Assembly: GCF_019966595.1 (NCBI RefSeq)
Contig: NZ_JAINFJ010000001.1
Coordinates: 434,001 to 498,000 of the forward strand
Direction of reading: 5' to 3'
DNA from: Oricola indica
Lineage (GTDB): Bacteria; Pseudomonadota; Alphaproteobacteria; Rhizobiales; Rhizobiaceae
Length of the DNA stretch: 64,000 nucleotides
The notes beneath the pieces are model-generated. The model saw only the letters and a list, made by a program, of their open reading frames with translations. It had not been told where the DNA came from and did no database searches. Position numbers and translations under genes: made by a program. This document shows, in pieces, positions 40,803 through 49,251 of the stretch (its first letter is position 1; each line of letters begins with the position of its first letter).

Positions 40803-41651
40803 TTAGGCCGCGGTTTTTTGCGGCTTGGCCTTTTCCGCCGGTGCCGGCAATGCGGTTTGCAGTTTCGGCCGGCTGCGCTCGCGCACGGTCGCAGACCAGT
40901 CGACCAGCCGCAGCGTGCCGTCGAAATCCTCGGTGATCGCCGTGCAGCTTTCGACCCAGTCGCCGGTATTGACGTAGCGGATGCCATTCATCTCGGTTAG
41001 CGCGGCATGGTGGATGTGGCCGCAAACCACGCCGTCGACGCCGGATTTCGCCGCCTCTGCGACGAGGATCGACTCATAGGCTCCGATGAAATTGACCGCC
41101 TGCTTGACGCGCAGCTTGGCCCATTTGGAAAGCGACCAGTACTGCCCGCCCCAGAGTCTGCGCAGCCAGTTGAACCAGAAGTTCACCGCCAGCGCGACCG
41201 TATAGGCCGCGTCACCGACATGGGCGAGCCATCTGGCGTTGACGACGACCATATCGAACTGGTCGCCATGGATGATGAGCAGCTTCTTGCCGTCGGCGGT
41301 CTCGTGAATATCGCGGTCCCTGACCTCGATGCCGCCGAAATGCGTGCCGAGATAATGCCGCATGATCTCGTCGTGATTGCCCGGCACATAGATGATCTCG
41401 GCGCCCTTGCGCGCCTTGCGCAGAAGCTTCTGCACCACGTCATTATGCGCCTGCGGCCAGTACCAGCCGCGCTTCAGCCGCCAGCCGTCGAAGATGTCAC
41501 CGACTAGGTAGATCCGCTCGGCATCATACTCGCGCAGGAAATCGAGCAGCATGTCAGCCCGGCATCCACGCGTGCCGAGATGGATATCGGACAGAAAGAG
41601 AGTGCGGAATCGCTTTTCCTGGACCATGTCGTCGGGCTCGTGCGTCTGCAT
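40803..41651 (-). CDS. plcP: PlcP-like metallophosphoesterase (phospholipase C for lipid remodelling; UDP-2,3-diacylglucosamine hydrolase-like)
   Basis: A 282-residue calcineurin-type phosphoesterase. The metal ligands are in LFLSDIHLGTRGCRADMLLD, IYLVGDIFDGWRLKRGWYWP, IYVPGNHDEIMRHYLG, LLIIHGDQFDMVVVNARWLA and VVCGHIHHAALTE. It resembles LpxH, but rhizobial PlcP of this type hydrolyses phosphatidylcholine to diacylglycerol under phosphate starvation. Being first in an operon with btaA and btaB, which use diacylglycerol, fits that role. The start is uncertain: 41651 is given, while 41627 and 41684 are alternatives. The candidate PHO box at 41674-41691 would put the transcript start near 41650, which favours 41651 or 41627. 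Confidence 0.85.
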   Translation of the reverse strand: MQTHEPDDMVQEKRFRTLFLSDIHLGTRGCRADMLLDFLREYDAERIYLVGDIFDGWRLKRGWYWPQAHNDVVQKLLRKARKGAEIIYVPGNHDEIMRHYLGTHFGGIEVRDRDIHETADGKKLLIIHGDQFDMVVVNARWLAHVGDAAYTVALAVNFWFNWLRRLWGGQYWSLSKWAKLRVKQAVNFIGAYESILVAEAAKSGVDGVVCGHIHHAALTEMNGIRYVNTGDWVESCTAITEDFDGTLRLVDWSATVRERSRPKLQTALPAPAEKAKPQKTAA

Positions 41652-41673
41652 GAAATCCCAATTCCAGAGTCGC

Positions 41674-41691
41674 GTGTCAGGCATGTGACAG
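41674..41691 (-). promoter_or_regulatory. Candidate PHO box (PhoB-binding site) of the plcP-btaA-btaB operon
   Basis: On the minus strand CTGTCAC-ATGC-CTGACAC gives two 7-base direct repeats with an 11-base period, matching the 18-base PHO box pattern (CTGTCAT-N4-CTGTCAT) at 12 of 14 repeat positions. It lies 23 bases upstream of the chosen start, where it would replace the -35 element. Confidence 0.6.
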
Positions 41692-41844
41692 CCGGGTCGC
41701 AAGCCTGTGCTGTCTGGTCGCAGAAGACGCCCTGTTTCGCACGCACGCCCGCCACGATATGACTTTAAGCATGACCGACGCGCCGCTTCGGGTGACGGCA
41801 ACGGCCCGGGCGGGTAATCTTCGACCCCAAAGCGGAGACGCCAC

Positions 41845-44571
41845 GTGACGACGACAGACTGCCATGCGGCCGACATCGATGCCTGCCTGGAGACGCTCGA
41901 GTCATCGGCAGGCGGGCTGGAGTCCGCCGAGGCCGCCGCTCGCCTGGAAACGCACGGCCCCAATCGCCTGCCTCAACCGCCGAGACAGAACGTGGTGCTG
42001 CGTTTCCTCGCCCACTTCCACAACATCCTGATCTACGTGCTGATCGGCTCTGCCGTCATCACCATGGCGATGCAGCACTTCGTGGACATGGCGGTGATCC
42101 TCGCGGTCGTGATCGCCAATGCGGTGATCGGCTTCATCCAGGAAGGCCGGGCCGAGAAGGCGATGGAGTCCATACGCGGCATGCTCGCGCCGCACGCCGC
42201 CGTTCTGCGCGACGGCGAGCGCAAGAGCATACCGGCCGAAGAACTCGTGCCGGGCGACATTGTGCTGCTGGAAGCCGGCGACAAGGTGCCTGCCGACCTG
42301 CGGCTGATACGCGCCAGCGGCCTGCAGATCCAGGAGGCGATTCTCACAGGCGAATCCGTTCCCTCGGACAAGTCCACCGCTCCCGTCGCGCAGGACGCGG
42401 CGCTCGGCGATCGCTCCTCGATGGCCTATAGCGGCACGATGGTGACCGCGGGTCAGGGGCGCGGCCTCGTGGTCTCGACCGGCGCCGCGACGGAGATCGG
42501 CCGTATCAGCAGCCTGCTCGCCACGGTGGAGGTTCTGACGACACCGCTGGTGCGCCAGATGAACGTCTTCGCCAAATGGCTGACGCTCCTGATCCTGCTG
42601 ATCGCCGCCGTCCTGCTCGCCTTCGGCTATTTCGTCGAGCATTACGAATTCACCGAGATGTTCATGGCCGTGGTCGGCCTGTCGGTCGCAGCCATCCCGG
42701 AAGGCCTGCCTGCCGTGCTGACGATCACGCTCGCCGTCGGCGTCCAGGCGATGGCCCGGCGCAATGCCATCGTGCGCAGGCTTCCGGCGATCGAGACGCT
42801 CGGCTCCGTATCCGTCATTTGCACGGACAAGACCGGCACGCTGACCCGCAACGAGATGATGGTCGCCTCCGTCGCGGTGACCGGCCACTTCTTCTCCTTC
42901 GACGGCAGCGGCTACGACCCTGAAGGATCAGTCTGGCTCGCTGACAACCGCGTCAACGGGCGCGACCACCTGCACCTCGCCGAACTGGCCCGCGCCGCCG
43001 CCTCCTGCAACGACGCGTCCCTGCACAGCCGCGAGGGATTCTGGACCGTCGAGGGCGATCCGATGGAGGGTGCCCTGCTGGCGCTCGCCGGCAAGGTGGG
43101 TGTCGATGTCCGCAGGGAGCTGTCGGCACGCACCCGCACCGACCAGATACCCTTCGATTCTCGCCACAAATTCATGGCGACCCTGCACCACGATCATCCC
43201 GGCCATGCCGACATATTTGTCAAGGGCGCGCCGGAACAGGTGCTTGCCATGTGCGCCGAACAGCGCGGCGCATCGGGGAACGGAGAAGCACTCGACGAGG
43301 CTTACTGGACCGAAACCGCCGACAACATGGCCGTACAGGGCCAGCGGGTTCTCGCAATCGCGACGCGGGAGGTCGAACGGGAACAGACCGCCGTCGGCTT
43401 CGCCGATGTCGAAGGAGGCCTCGTCCTTGTCGGTCTGGTCGGCCTGATCGACCCGCCACGCACGGAATCGATCGAGGCCGTGGCCGAATGCCGGCGAGCG
43501 GGAATCCGGGTCAAGATGATCACCGGCGACCATGCAGGAACGGCCGCGGCGATCGGAAGGCTGATCGGCCTCGAAAACCCCGACGATGTTCTGACCGGCC
43601 GACAACTGGATGAAATGGACGATGCGGAACTCGCCGCTGCGGTTTCCTCCGTGGATATCTTCGCGCGCACCACGCCCGAGCACAAATTGCGACTCGTCAT
43701 GGCGCTTCAATCCAAGGGCATCACGGTCGCGATGACGGGAGATGGCGTCAACGACGCACCGGCACTGAAACGCGCCGATGCGGGCATCGCCATGGGCCGC
43801 AAGGGCAGTGAAGCCGCCAAGGAAGCGGCCGAACTGGTGCTCGCCGACGACAATTTCGCCTCCATCGTGGCCGCCGTGCGCGAGGGCCGAACTGTCTACG
43901 ACAACATCAAGAAGGTGATCAGCTGGACCCTGCCGACCAATGCCGGCGAAGCGATCACCATCGTCGTCGCCCTGCTGTTCGGCATGACGCTGCCGATCAC
44001 GCCTGTCCAAATTCTCTGGGTCAACCTTATCACGGCGATCACGCTCGGCATGGCGCTCGCCTTCGAGCCGACGGAGGAGAACACGATGCGCCGGCCACCG
44101 CGCCCGCGCGACGAACCGCTGCTGACCGGCCAGATGGCATGGCAGATCGTGCTGGTCTCGGGACTGTTCTTCGCCGGCGTCTTCGGCATCTATGCCTATG
44201 CGATCGACCGGGGCCACTCGATCGAACTGGCCCGCACCATGGCGCTCAACACGCTGGTGGTGATGGAAATCGCCTATCTGTTCTTCATCCGCAACATCTA
44301 CGGGACCTCGCTCACGTGGCAGGCCGTGAAAGGCACGCGCTTCGTCTGGGGCACCGTGGTCACCGTCACCGCCGCCCAGTTCGCGATGACCTATCTGGGC
44401 CCGTTGCAACGCATCTTCGCGACGGAGGCAGTGCCGTTCTTCGACGGGGTCCTCGTTGTCGGGATCGGCGTGCTATTGTTCGCCATCATCGAGGTGGAGA
44501 AACAGCTTCGGCTAAGCATCGCCGGGAGGGCCCGAGCCCACAATGACGGAAAACAAGACCAAACCGACTGA
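41845..44571 (+). CDS. Cation-transporting P-type ATPase (P2-type, calcium/sodium-pump-like)
   Basis: A 908-residue pump with all catalytic motifs. LTGESVPSDKS lies in the A domain, ICTDKTGTLTRNEM (the phosphorylated Asp) near residue 332, and KGAPEQVLAM in the N domain. MTGDGVNDAPALKRADAGIA near residue 632 forms the hinge. Helix 4 keeps AAIPEGLPAVLT with the cation-binding Glu. Helix 6, however, reads LWVNLITAITLGMALAF: the Asp that in calcium pumps follows Asn-Leu-x-Thr is replaced by Ala. Calcium transport is therefore doubtful, and another cation such as sodium, potassium or manganese is possible. The end overlaps the DUF1801 gene by 29 bases. Confidence 0.9.
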   Translation: MTTTDCHAADIDACLETLESSAGGLESAEAAARLETHGPNRLPQPPRQNVVLRFLAHFHNILIYVLIGSAVITMAMQHFVDMAVILAVVIANAVIGFIQEGRAEKAMESIRGMLAPHAAVLRDGERKSIPAEELVPGDIVLLEAGDKVPADLRLIRASGLQIQEAILTGESVPSDKSTAPVAQDAALGDRSSMAYSGTMVTAGQGRGLVVSTGAATEIGRISSLLATVEVLTTPLVRQMNVFAKWLTLLILLIAAVLLAFGYFVEHYEFTEMFMAVVGLSVAAIPEGLPAVLTITLAVGVQAMARRNAIVRRLPAIETLGSVSVICTDKTGTLTRNEMMVASVAVTGHFFSFDGSGYDPEGSVWLADNRVNGRDHLHLAELARAAASCNDASLHSREGFWTVEGDPMEGALLALAGKVGVDVRRELSARTRTDQIPFDSRHKFMATLHHDHPGHADIFVKGAPEQVLAMCAEQRGASGNGEALDEAYWTETADNMAVQGQRVLAIATREVEREQTAVGFADVEGGLVLVGLVGLIDPPRTESIEAVAECRRAGIRVKMITGDHAGTAAAIGRLIGLENPDDVLTGRQLDEMDDAELAAAVSSVDIFARTTPEHKLRLVMALQSKGITVAMTGDGVNDAPALKRADAGIAMGRKGSEAAKEAAELVLADDNFASIVAAVREGRTVYDNIKKVISWTLPTNAGEAITIVVALLFGMTLPITPVQILWVNLITAITLGMALAFEPTEENTMRRPPRPRDEPLLTGQMAWQIVLVSGLFFAGVFGIYAYAIDRGHSIELARTMALNTLVVMEIAYLFFIRNIYGTSLTWQAVKGTRFVWGTVVTVTAAQFAMTYLGPLQRIFATEAVPFFDGVLVVGIGVLLFAIIEVEKQLRLSIAGRARAHNDGKQDQTD

Positions 44572-44971
44572 CGCAAGCGCCGCGGATTTTCTCGCCGCGG
44601 TCGAACCGGCCCGCAAACGCGACGATGCGTTGGCGCTCGATCGTCTGTTCCGGCGCGTCACCGGCTGGCAGCCCCGCCTCTGGGGACCGTCGATGATTGG
44701 ATATGGCGCATATCACTATGTCTATGACAGCGGGAGGGAGGGCGATTTCCTCGCCACCGGCTTCAGCCCGCGCAAGACGAGCCTCGTCGTCTACATCATG
44801 CCCGGTTACGCAGATTTCGGCGACATCCTCGCCCGCCTCGGCAAGCACAAGCTCGGCAAATCATGCCTGTATTTCAACAAGCTGGCCGACATCGATGAAT
44901 CGGTTCTCGAGGAGTTGATCCGCGCCGGTCTCGACGACCTCGCGTCACGGTGGCCGGTCAGCCCGTCATAA
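44543..44971 (+). CDS. DUF1801 family protein
   Basis: A 142-residue soluble protein of the YdhG/DUF1801 fold. RRVTGWQPRLWGPSMIGYGA, TGFSPRKTSLVVYIMPGY and LGKHKLGKSCLYFNKLADID are the conserved blocks. The biochemical function of the family is not established. The ATG lies inside the 3' end of the P-type ATPase gene (29-base overlap), so it is co-transcribed with the pump and may be translationally coupled. I see no residue that indicates catalysis. Confidence 0.85.
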   Translation: MTENKTKPTDASAADFLAAVEPARKRDDALALDRLFRRVTGWQPRLWGPSMIGYGAYHYVYDSGREGDFLATGFSPRKTSLVVYIMPGYADFGDILARLGKHKLGKSCLYFNKLADIDESVLEELIRAGLDDLASRWPVSPS

Positions 44972-45071
44972 ACCGGCCGCCCCGGCGCCACGCCATCAAC
45001 GAAGGATAAAGGCACACCGGTGCATGGTGTACGCCGTTTCATGACCGCCCAGCGTCAAACGGCAGATTTCG

Positions 45072-45980
45072 ATGCCCGCATGCCCCATCACCACCGGAAT
45101 GACCGCCGCCATCCTGGCGGTGCTGTCCTTATGCGCCCCGCCAGCGCATGCCGCCGGTGCGCCCGACCTGCCCCCAGTTCCGCAGGCGCTACGCGACCTT
45201 GTAGAAAGCGGAAAATCCGGGCCGCGAAAAACGGTCCTTCCGCTCGGGGATTCGATCACCGACATGCAGAGAACCCGGCGCGCGGCCTGGGGCGGCTATC
45301 GCCGGCAGATGGCGAACGATCACGTCTTTGCCGCGCTTTTTCGCTTCACCGGCGCATTCGGAGACGACCTTCACGCCGTCAGCCCGTCGCCGGAACCGCC
45401 GGCGATGCCCGCCGACCAGCGCGACCACTGCGGCTGGAGCGGCGCAACGCTCGACGGCTGGAACGGCCCACGGACTTCCATCATCGAGAATTTCCGCTAT
45501 TGCCTCGCCGCCGGACCCGAACCGGATTTCGTGCTGCTGCATGGCGGAACCAACGATCTGTGGGATCCGGTCCTCCGTCCCGATGCTGAACCGCCGGAAA
45601 TCCGCGGGCAGCGCGTCGCCGAACGCACAATCGAGCTTGTTCGCGAAATTCTGATGACAACAGACGCGACCGTCCTCCTCGCGCAACTGATTCCGATGAC
45701 CGGCGAGGCGCGGGCCTTCGACACCAATGTGGTCGCATATAACGAGGCGCTGGAAACGGGCATCGACGCCCTGAGATCGGCACCCGACGGCGGCGGAATG
45801 TGGACCGAACGCGTCGTTCTCGTCGACATGCATGCCGCGATCCTCGACTGGACGCGCGATGCGCCGGAAACGGCGTTGCCCGACGGTATCCATCCCAATG
45901 TCTGGGGAAGCCGGATCATGGCACGGAAGTGGCTTTCGGCTCTCTACGACCAATATGGCGAAACCGCTCCGAAACGCTGA
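45072..45980 (+). CDS. Secreted SGNH/GDSL hydrolase
   Basis: A 302-residue lipase/esterase-type enzyme with an N-terminal signal peptide (AAILAVLSLCAPPAHA). The block I motif LPLGDSITDMQ carries the catalytic Ser near residue 60. FVLLHGGTNDLWDP gives the block III Asn, and LPDGIHPNVWGSRIMARKW supplies the Asp and His of block V near residue 275. The fold and triad are intact. Likely substrates are esters of cell-surface sugars or lipids, but sequence does not say. An alternative ATG at 45099 would give a shorter signal peptide. Confidence 0.85.
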   Translation: MPACPITTGMTAAILAVLSLCAPPAHAAGAPDLPPVPQALRDLVESGKSGPRKTVLPLGDSITDMQRTRRAAWGGYRRQMANDHVFAALFRFTGAFGDDLHAVSPSPEPPAMPADQRDHCGWSGATLDGWNGPRTSIIENFRYCLAAGPEPDFVLLHGGTNDLWDPVLRPDAEPPEIRGQRVAERTIELVREILMTTDATVLLAQLIPMTGEARAFDTNVVAYNEALETGIDALRSAPDGGGMWTERVVLVDMHAAILDWTRDAPETALPDGIHPNVWGSRIMARKWLSALYDQYGETAPKR

Positions 45981-46026
45981 TCACTTTTGGCGCGCGTCGC
46001 GGTCAATGCCGATGGCTTTCCGGAAT

Positions 46027-46671
46027 TCAAAGACGCCCGACGCTGACCCTTTTCTGCTGCGCCAGGCAACGCGCGATCACCGGCCTTTTGGACGCCAGAG
46101 CGATGCATCGGCCAACCGCCGGAAACCGCTCGACCAGCTGTTCCGGCGTCACATGCCAGGTGGAGTTCATCAGGACGAAGATGTCGGCGAGGCTGAACCG
46201 CTCGCCGAGGTGATAGGGGCCGTTGGCAGCAAGGTGCGCCTCGACCGGCTGCCAGCACTCGATGATCCGTTCGGCCGCACGCGCCCTGATACGCGGCCTG
46301 TCGCCGGGATCGGCAGACCAGCGCTCGGGATAATAGAACGGCTTGTAGGCCTCCTGCAGCGTCACGGCCAGATAGAACAGCCAGCGCAAGAATGTGCCGC
46401 GATCCGGGTCCATCACGGCGGGCGCGATCTCTTCCAGTCCATGACGTTCAGCGAGATAGAGCGAGATTGCCGCGGATTCCGTGAGGATCGCGCCATCCGG
46501 CAATTCCAGGGCGGGCACCCTGCCCGCCGGATTGATCGCCAGATAATCGGGCTTGCCATGCTCACCCTTGGTGGTGTCGATCCGCACCAGCTCATAGGCC
46601 AGCCCGGCTTCCTCCAGCACCGCCTGCGGGGCGAAACTTGCCGTCCCCTCTGCCCAGTAGAGACGGTACAT
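46027..46671 (-). CDS. Glutathione S-transferase family protein
   Basis: A 214-residue GST-fold protein. The N-terminal thioredoxin-like domain has the cis-Pro block NPAGRVPALELPDGAILTES near residues 46-65, followed by AISLYLAERHG. The helical C-terminal domain contains HLGERFSLADIFVLMNSTWH with the N-capping Asp. It starts 2 bases after the stop of the DMGDH-like gene, so it is the last gene of the mttB - M24 - DMGDH operon. GSTs in catabolic operons often act on reactive intermediates, for example formaldehyde adducts, so it may protect against by-products of demethylation (inference). The ATG at 46671 is set by the conserved N-terminus. Confidence 0.87.
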   Translation of the reverse strand: MYRLYWAEGTASFAPQAVLEEAGLAYELVRIDTTKGEHGKPDYLAINPAGRVPALELPDGAILTESAAISLYLAERHGLEEIAPAVMDPDRGTFLRWLFYLAVTLQEAYKPFYYPERWSADPGDRPRIRARAAERIIECWQPVEAHLAANGPYHLGERFSLADIFVLMNSTWHVTPEQLVERFPAVGRCIALASKRPVIARCLAQQKRVSVGRL

Positions 46672-46673
46672 CG

Positions 46674-49226
46674 CTATCCCCGCATGCGCTCGCCACCCGG
46701 ATCGAACGGCGGTTCGACGGCGATCCGCGCCGGACAGCGCACGCCCAGGATCTCGATTTCGAACAGCCCCTCCTCCGCCGTATCGGCCAGCGCGGCCGGC
46801 ACGTAGCCCTGCGCCATCGACAGACCGACCCCATGGGCGTAACCGCCGGACGTCACCCAGCCGACTACGCGCCAGTCGCCATCGACGATTTGCTTCATGC
46901 CCGGATGCTCGAATTCGTTGTTGTCGGCGTCGAAGCGCTTCGGTCCGGCGGCATGCGGCGGGTCGATGGTCCCGTAATCCGTATCGCCAACCTTCGCCCA
47001 AACCGGCTCGTCATGCATCACGTCGGCCGTGCCCGCCTCGATGACGAAGGAGACGCGGCGACGCTTCGGCCCGTCGGCCTTTTCCGCTGCAGCCTGTTCC
47101 CAGCCGATGAAATCGTTCTTCGACAGTTTCACGAACCGGTCCATGGCGCCCTCATAAGGCCCGTAGATCGGACGAAGCTCGTGGCCCCAGGTCGGGAAGT
47201 TCTTTTCAAGCCGCATCGACAGCAATGCCCGCATGCCGAAATCGCGGATGCCGAATTCTTCGCCGGCCTGCTTGATCGCCGCATAGACCAGCCGCTCATA
47301 GGTCGGCGACATCCAGATTTCATAGCCGAGATCGCCGGTATAGGAGATGCGGTTGACCATGCAGGGCGCGCCGCCGACCGCCATCTCGCGGTAGTCCATG
47401 AAGCGGAAGGCGTCGTTCGACACGTCCTCGTCGGTCAGCTTCTCCAGCACCGCGCGCGATTTCGGCCCGGCGATGGTCAGCCCGACCAGCGTCTGGTCGA
47501 AGCGATGGATCGCGACGGAGCGGTCCTCAGGCAGGTGCCGCTCGAACCAGCGCATGTGATAGATCTGCGCCGCCGACGATCCCCAGATCATGAACCGGTC
47601 CTCGCCGGCCTTGGCGATGGTGAAATCACCGATCAGCTTGCCGAATTCGTTCAGCATCGGCGTGAGCACGAGCCGACCGGTCTTCGGCATGACATTGGTC
47701 ATCAGCCGGTTGAGGAAATCCTCCGCCCCCGGTCCGCTCACCTCGTATTTGGCGAAATTGGCGATCTCGGAGACACCGACCGTCTCGCGCACCGCCTTCA
47801 CCTCTTCGCCCACATGCTTGAAATCATTGGACCTGTGGAAGGAGATGACGTCATGCGCCTCTTCCTTCGACGGCGCAAACCACAAAGGCGTTTCCAGCGC
47901 CCAACTGTCGCCCATCACGGCATTGTTCTCGATCATCGTGTCGTAGAGCGGCGTGGTCTGATGCGGGCGGGCTGCCGGCAGTTCCTCATTGGGATAGCGA
48001 ATACGGAAACGCCGCGAATAGTTCTCGCGCACCTTGGCATTGGTGTAGCGCAGCGTCGCCCACTCGCCGAACCGCGCGACGTCCATGCCCCAGACATCCG
48101 CGCCCGGATCGCCCGTCGTCATCCAGTTCGCAAGCGTCAGCCCGACGCCCCCGCCCTGCGAGAAACCGGCCATCACCGCGCAGGCCGACCAGAAATTCGT
48201 CAGCCCGCGAACGGGGCCGACCAGCGGATTGCCGTCGGGCGCGAAGGTGAAGGGGCCATTGATGATCTGCTTGATGCCGGCCCGCTCATAGGGCGGAAAA
48301 TGCTTGAAGCCGATCTCCAGCGACGGCGCGATGCGCTCGATATCGGGCTGCAGCAATTCATGGCCGAAATCCCACGGCGTAACCTTCGGCGACCACGGCA
48401 CGCAGGCCTGCTCATAGGTGCCGAGCAGCATGCCCTGCCGCTCCTGCCGGGTGTAGATCTCGCCGCGAAAGTCCATCGCGTGGATCAGTTCGCGCCCATA
48501 GGTCTCGTTGAACTCGATGACCTCGGGCATATCCTCGGTCAGGAGATACATGTGCTCCATGGCGAGCAGCGGCAGTTCGAGCCCGACCATGCGGCCGACC
48601 TCGCGCGCCCAAAGCCCGCCGGCATTGACGACATGCTCGCATCTGACCGTGCCCTGCTCGGTCACCACATTCCAGGTGCCGTCGGGGTCCTGGGTGAGCT
48701 CCTTCACCGGATTGCGCAGCACGATCTCCGCGCCCAGAACGCGCGCGGCGCGGGCATAGGCGTGCGTGGTTCCGGACGGGTCGAGATGGCCTTCCACCGG
48801 GTCCCACAGTGCGCCGACGAAATTGCTCTCGTCCATCAGCGGGAACATCGCCTTTGCCTCGGATGGCGTGATCAGTTCGGTCTGCATGCCGAGATGCCGG
48901 CCCTTGGCATGCAGGGTGCGCAGGAAATCCATACGCTCCGGGCTTTCCGCCAGCATCACGCCGCCCGTCAGGTGCAGCCCGCAGGGCTGGCCGGAAATCT
49001 CTTCGAGTTCCTTGTAGAGCCCGACCGTATAGGCCTGGAGCTTGGCGACGTTCGGATCGCCGTTCAGCGTGTGAAAACCGCCGGCCGCGTGCCACGATGA
49101 ACCGGACGTCAATTCCGACCGCTCGATCAGCATGATGTCGGTCCATCCCGCCTTGGCGAGGTGATACAGCACCGAACACCCGACGACACCGCCCCCGATG
49201 ACGACCACACGCGTATTGGTTTTCAT
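46674..49226 (-). CDS. Dimethylglycine/sarcosine dehydrogenase-type FAD protein fused to a GcvT domain
   Basis: An 850-residue two-part enzyme. The N-terminal DAO-type FAD domain has VVVIGGGVVGCSVLYHLAKA, and SGSSWHAAGGFHTLN near residue 48 contains the His to which FAD is covalently attached in dimethylglycine dehydrogenase. The C-terminal half (from about residue 430) is GcvT-like: KYEVSGPGAEDFLNRLMTN, SYTGDLGYEIWMSPTYERLV and YGPYEGAMDRFVKLSKNDFI. This type oxidatively removes N-methyl groups and passes the one-carbon unit to tetrahydrofolate. The ATG at 49226 has GGGGA seven bases upstream. It follows the M24 gene by 25 bases. Confidence 0.9.
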   Translation of the reverse strand: MKTNTRVVVIGGGVVGCSVLYHLAKAGWTDIMLIERSELTSGSSWHAAGGFHTLNGDPNVAKLQAYTVGLYKELEEISGQPCGLHLTGGVMLAESPERMDFLRTLHAKGRHLGMQTELITPSEAKAMFPLMDESNFVGALWDPVEGHLDPSGTTHAYARAARVLGAEIVLRNPVKELTQDPDGTWNVVTEQGTVRCEHVVNAGGLWAREVGRMVGLELPLLAMEHMYLLTEDMPEVIEFNETYGRELIHAMDFRGEIYTRQERQGMLLGTYEQACVPWSPKVTPWDFGHELLQPDIERIAPSLEIGFKHFPPYERAGIKQIINGPFTFAPDGNPLVGPVRGLTNFWSACAVMAGFSQGGGVGLTLANWMTTGDPGADVWGMDVARFGEWATLRYTNAKVRENYSRRFRIRYPNEELPAARPHQTTPLYDTMIENNAVMGDSWALETPLWFAPSKEEAHDVISFHRSNDFKHVGEEVKAVRETVGVSEIANFAKYEVSGPGAEDFLNRLMTNVMPKTGRLVLTPMLNEFGKLIGDFTIAKAGEDRFMIWGSSAAQIYHMRWFERHLPEDRSVAIHRFDQTLVGLTIAGPKSRAVLEKLTDEDVSNDAFRFMDYREMAVGGAPCMVNRISYTGDLGYEIWMSPTYERLVYAAIKQAGEEFGIRDFGMRALLSMRLEKNFPTWGHELRPIYGPYEGAMDRFVKLSKNDFIGWEQAAAEKADGPKRRRVSFVIEAGTADVMHDEPVWAKVGDTDYGTIDPPHAAGPKRFDADNNEFEHPGMKQIVDGDWRVVGWVTSGGYAHGVGLSMAQGYVPAALADTAEEGLFEIEILGVRCPARIAVEPPFDPGGERMRG

Positions 49227-49251
49227 TGCAATCCCCTGCTGTTCCAATCCA

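Noticed and set aside
41740-41780. Second PHO box near the P-type ATPase start
   Set aside because: The TCAT words are 12 bases apart, not 11, and neighbouring positions match poorly.
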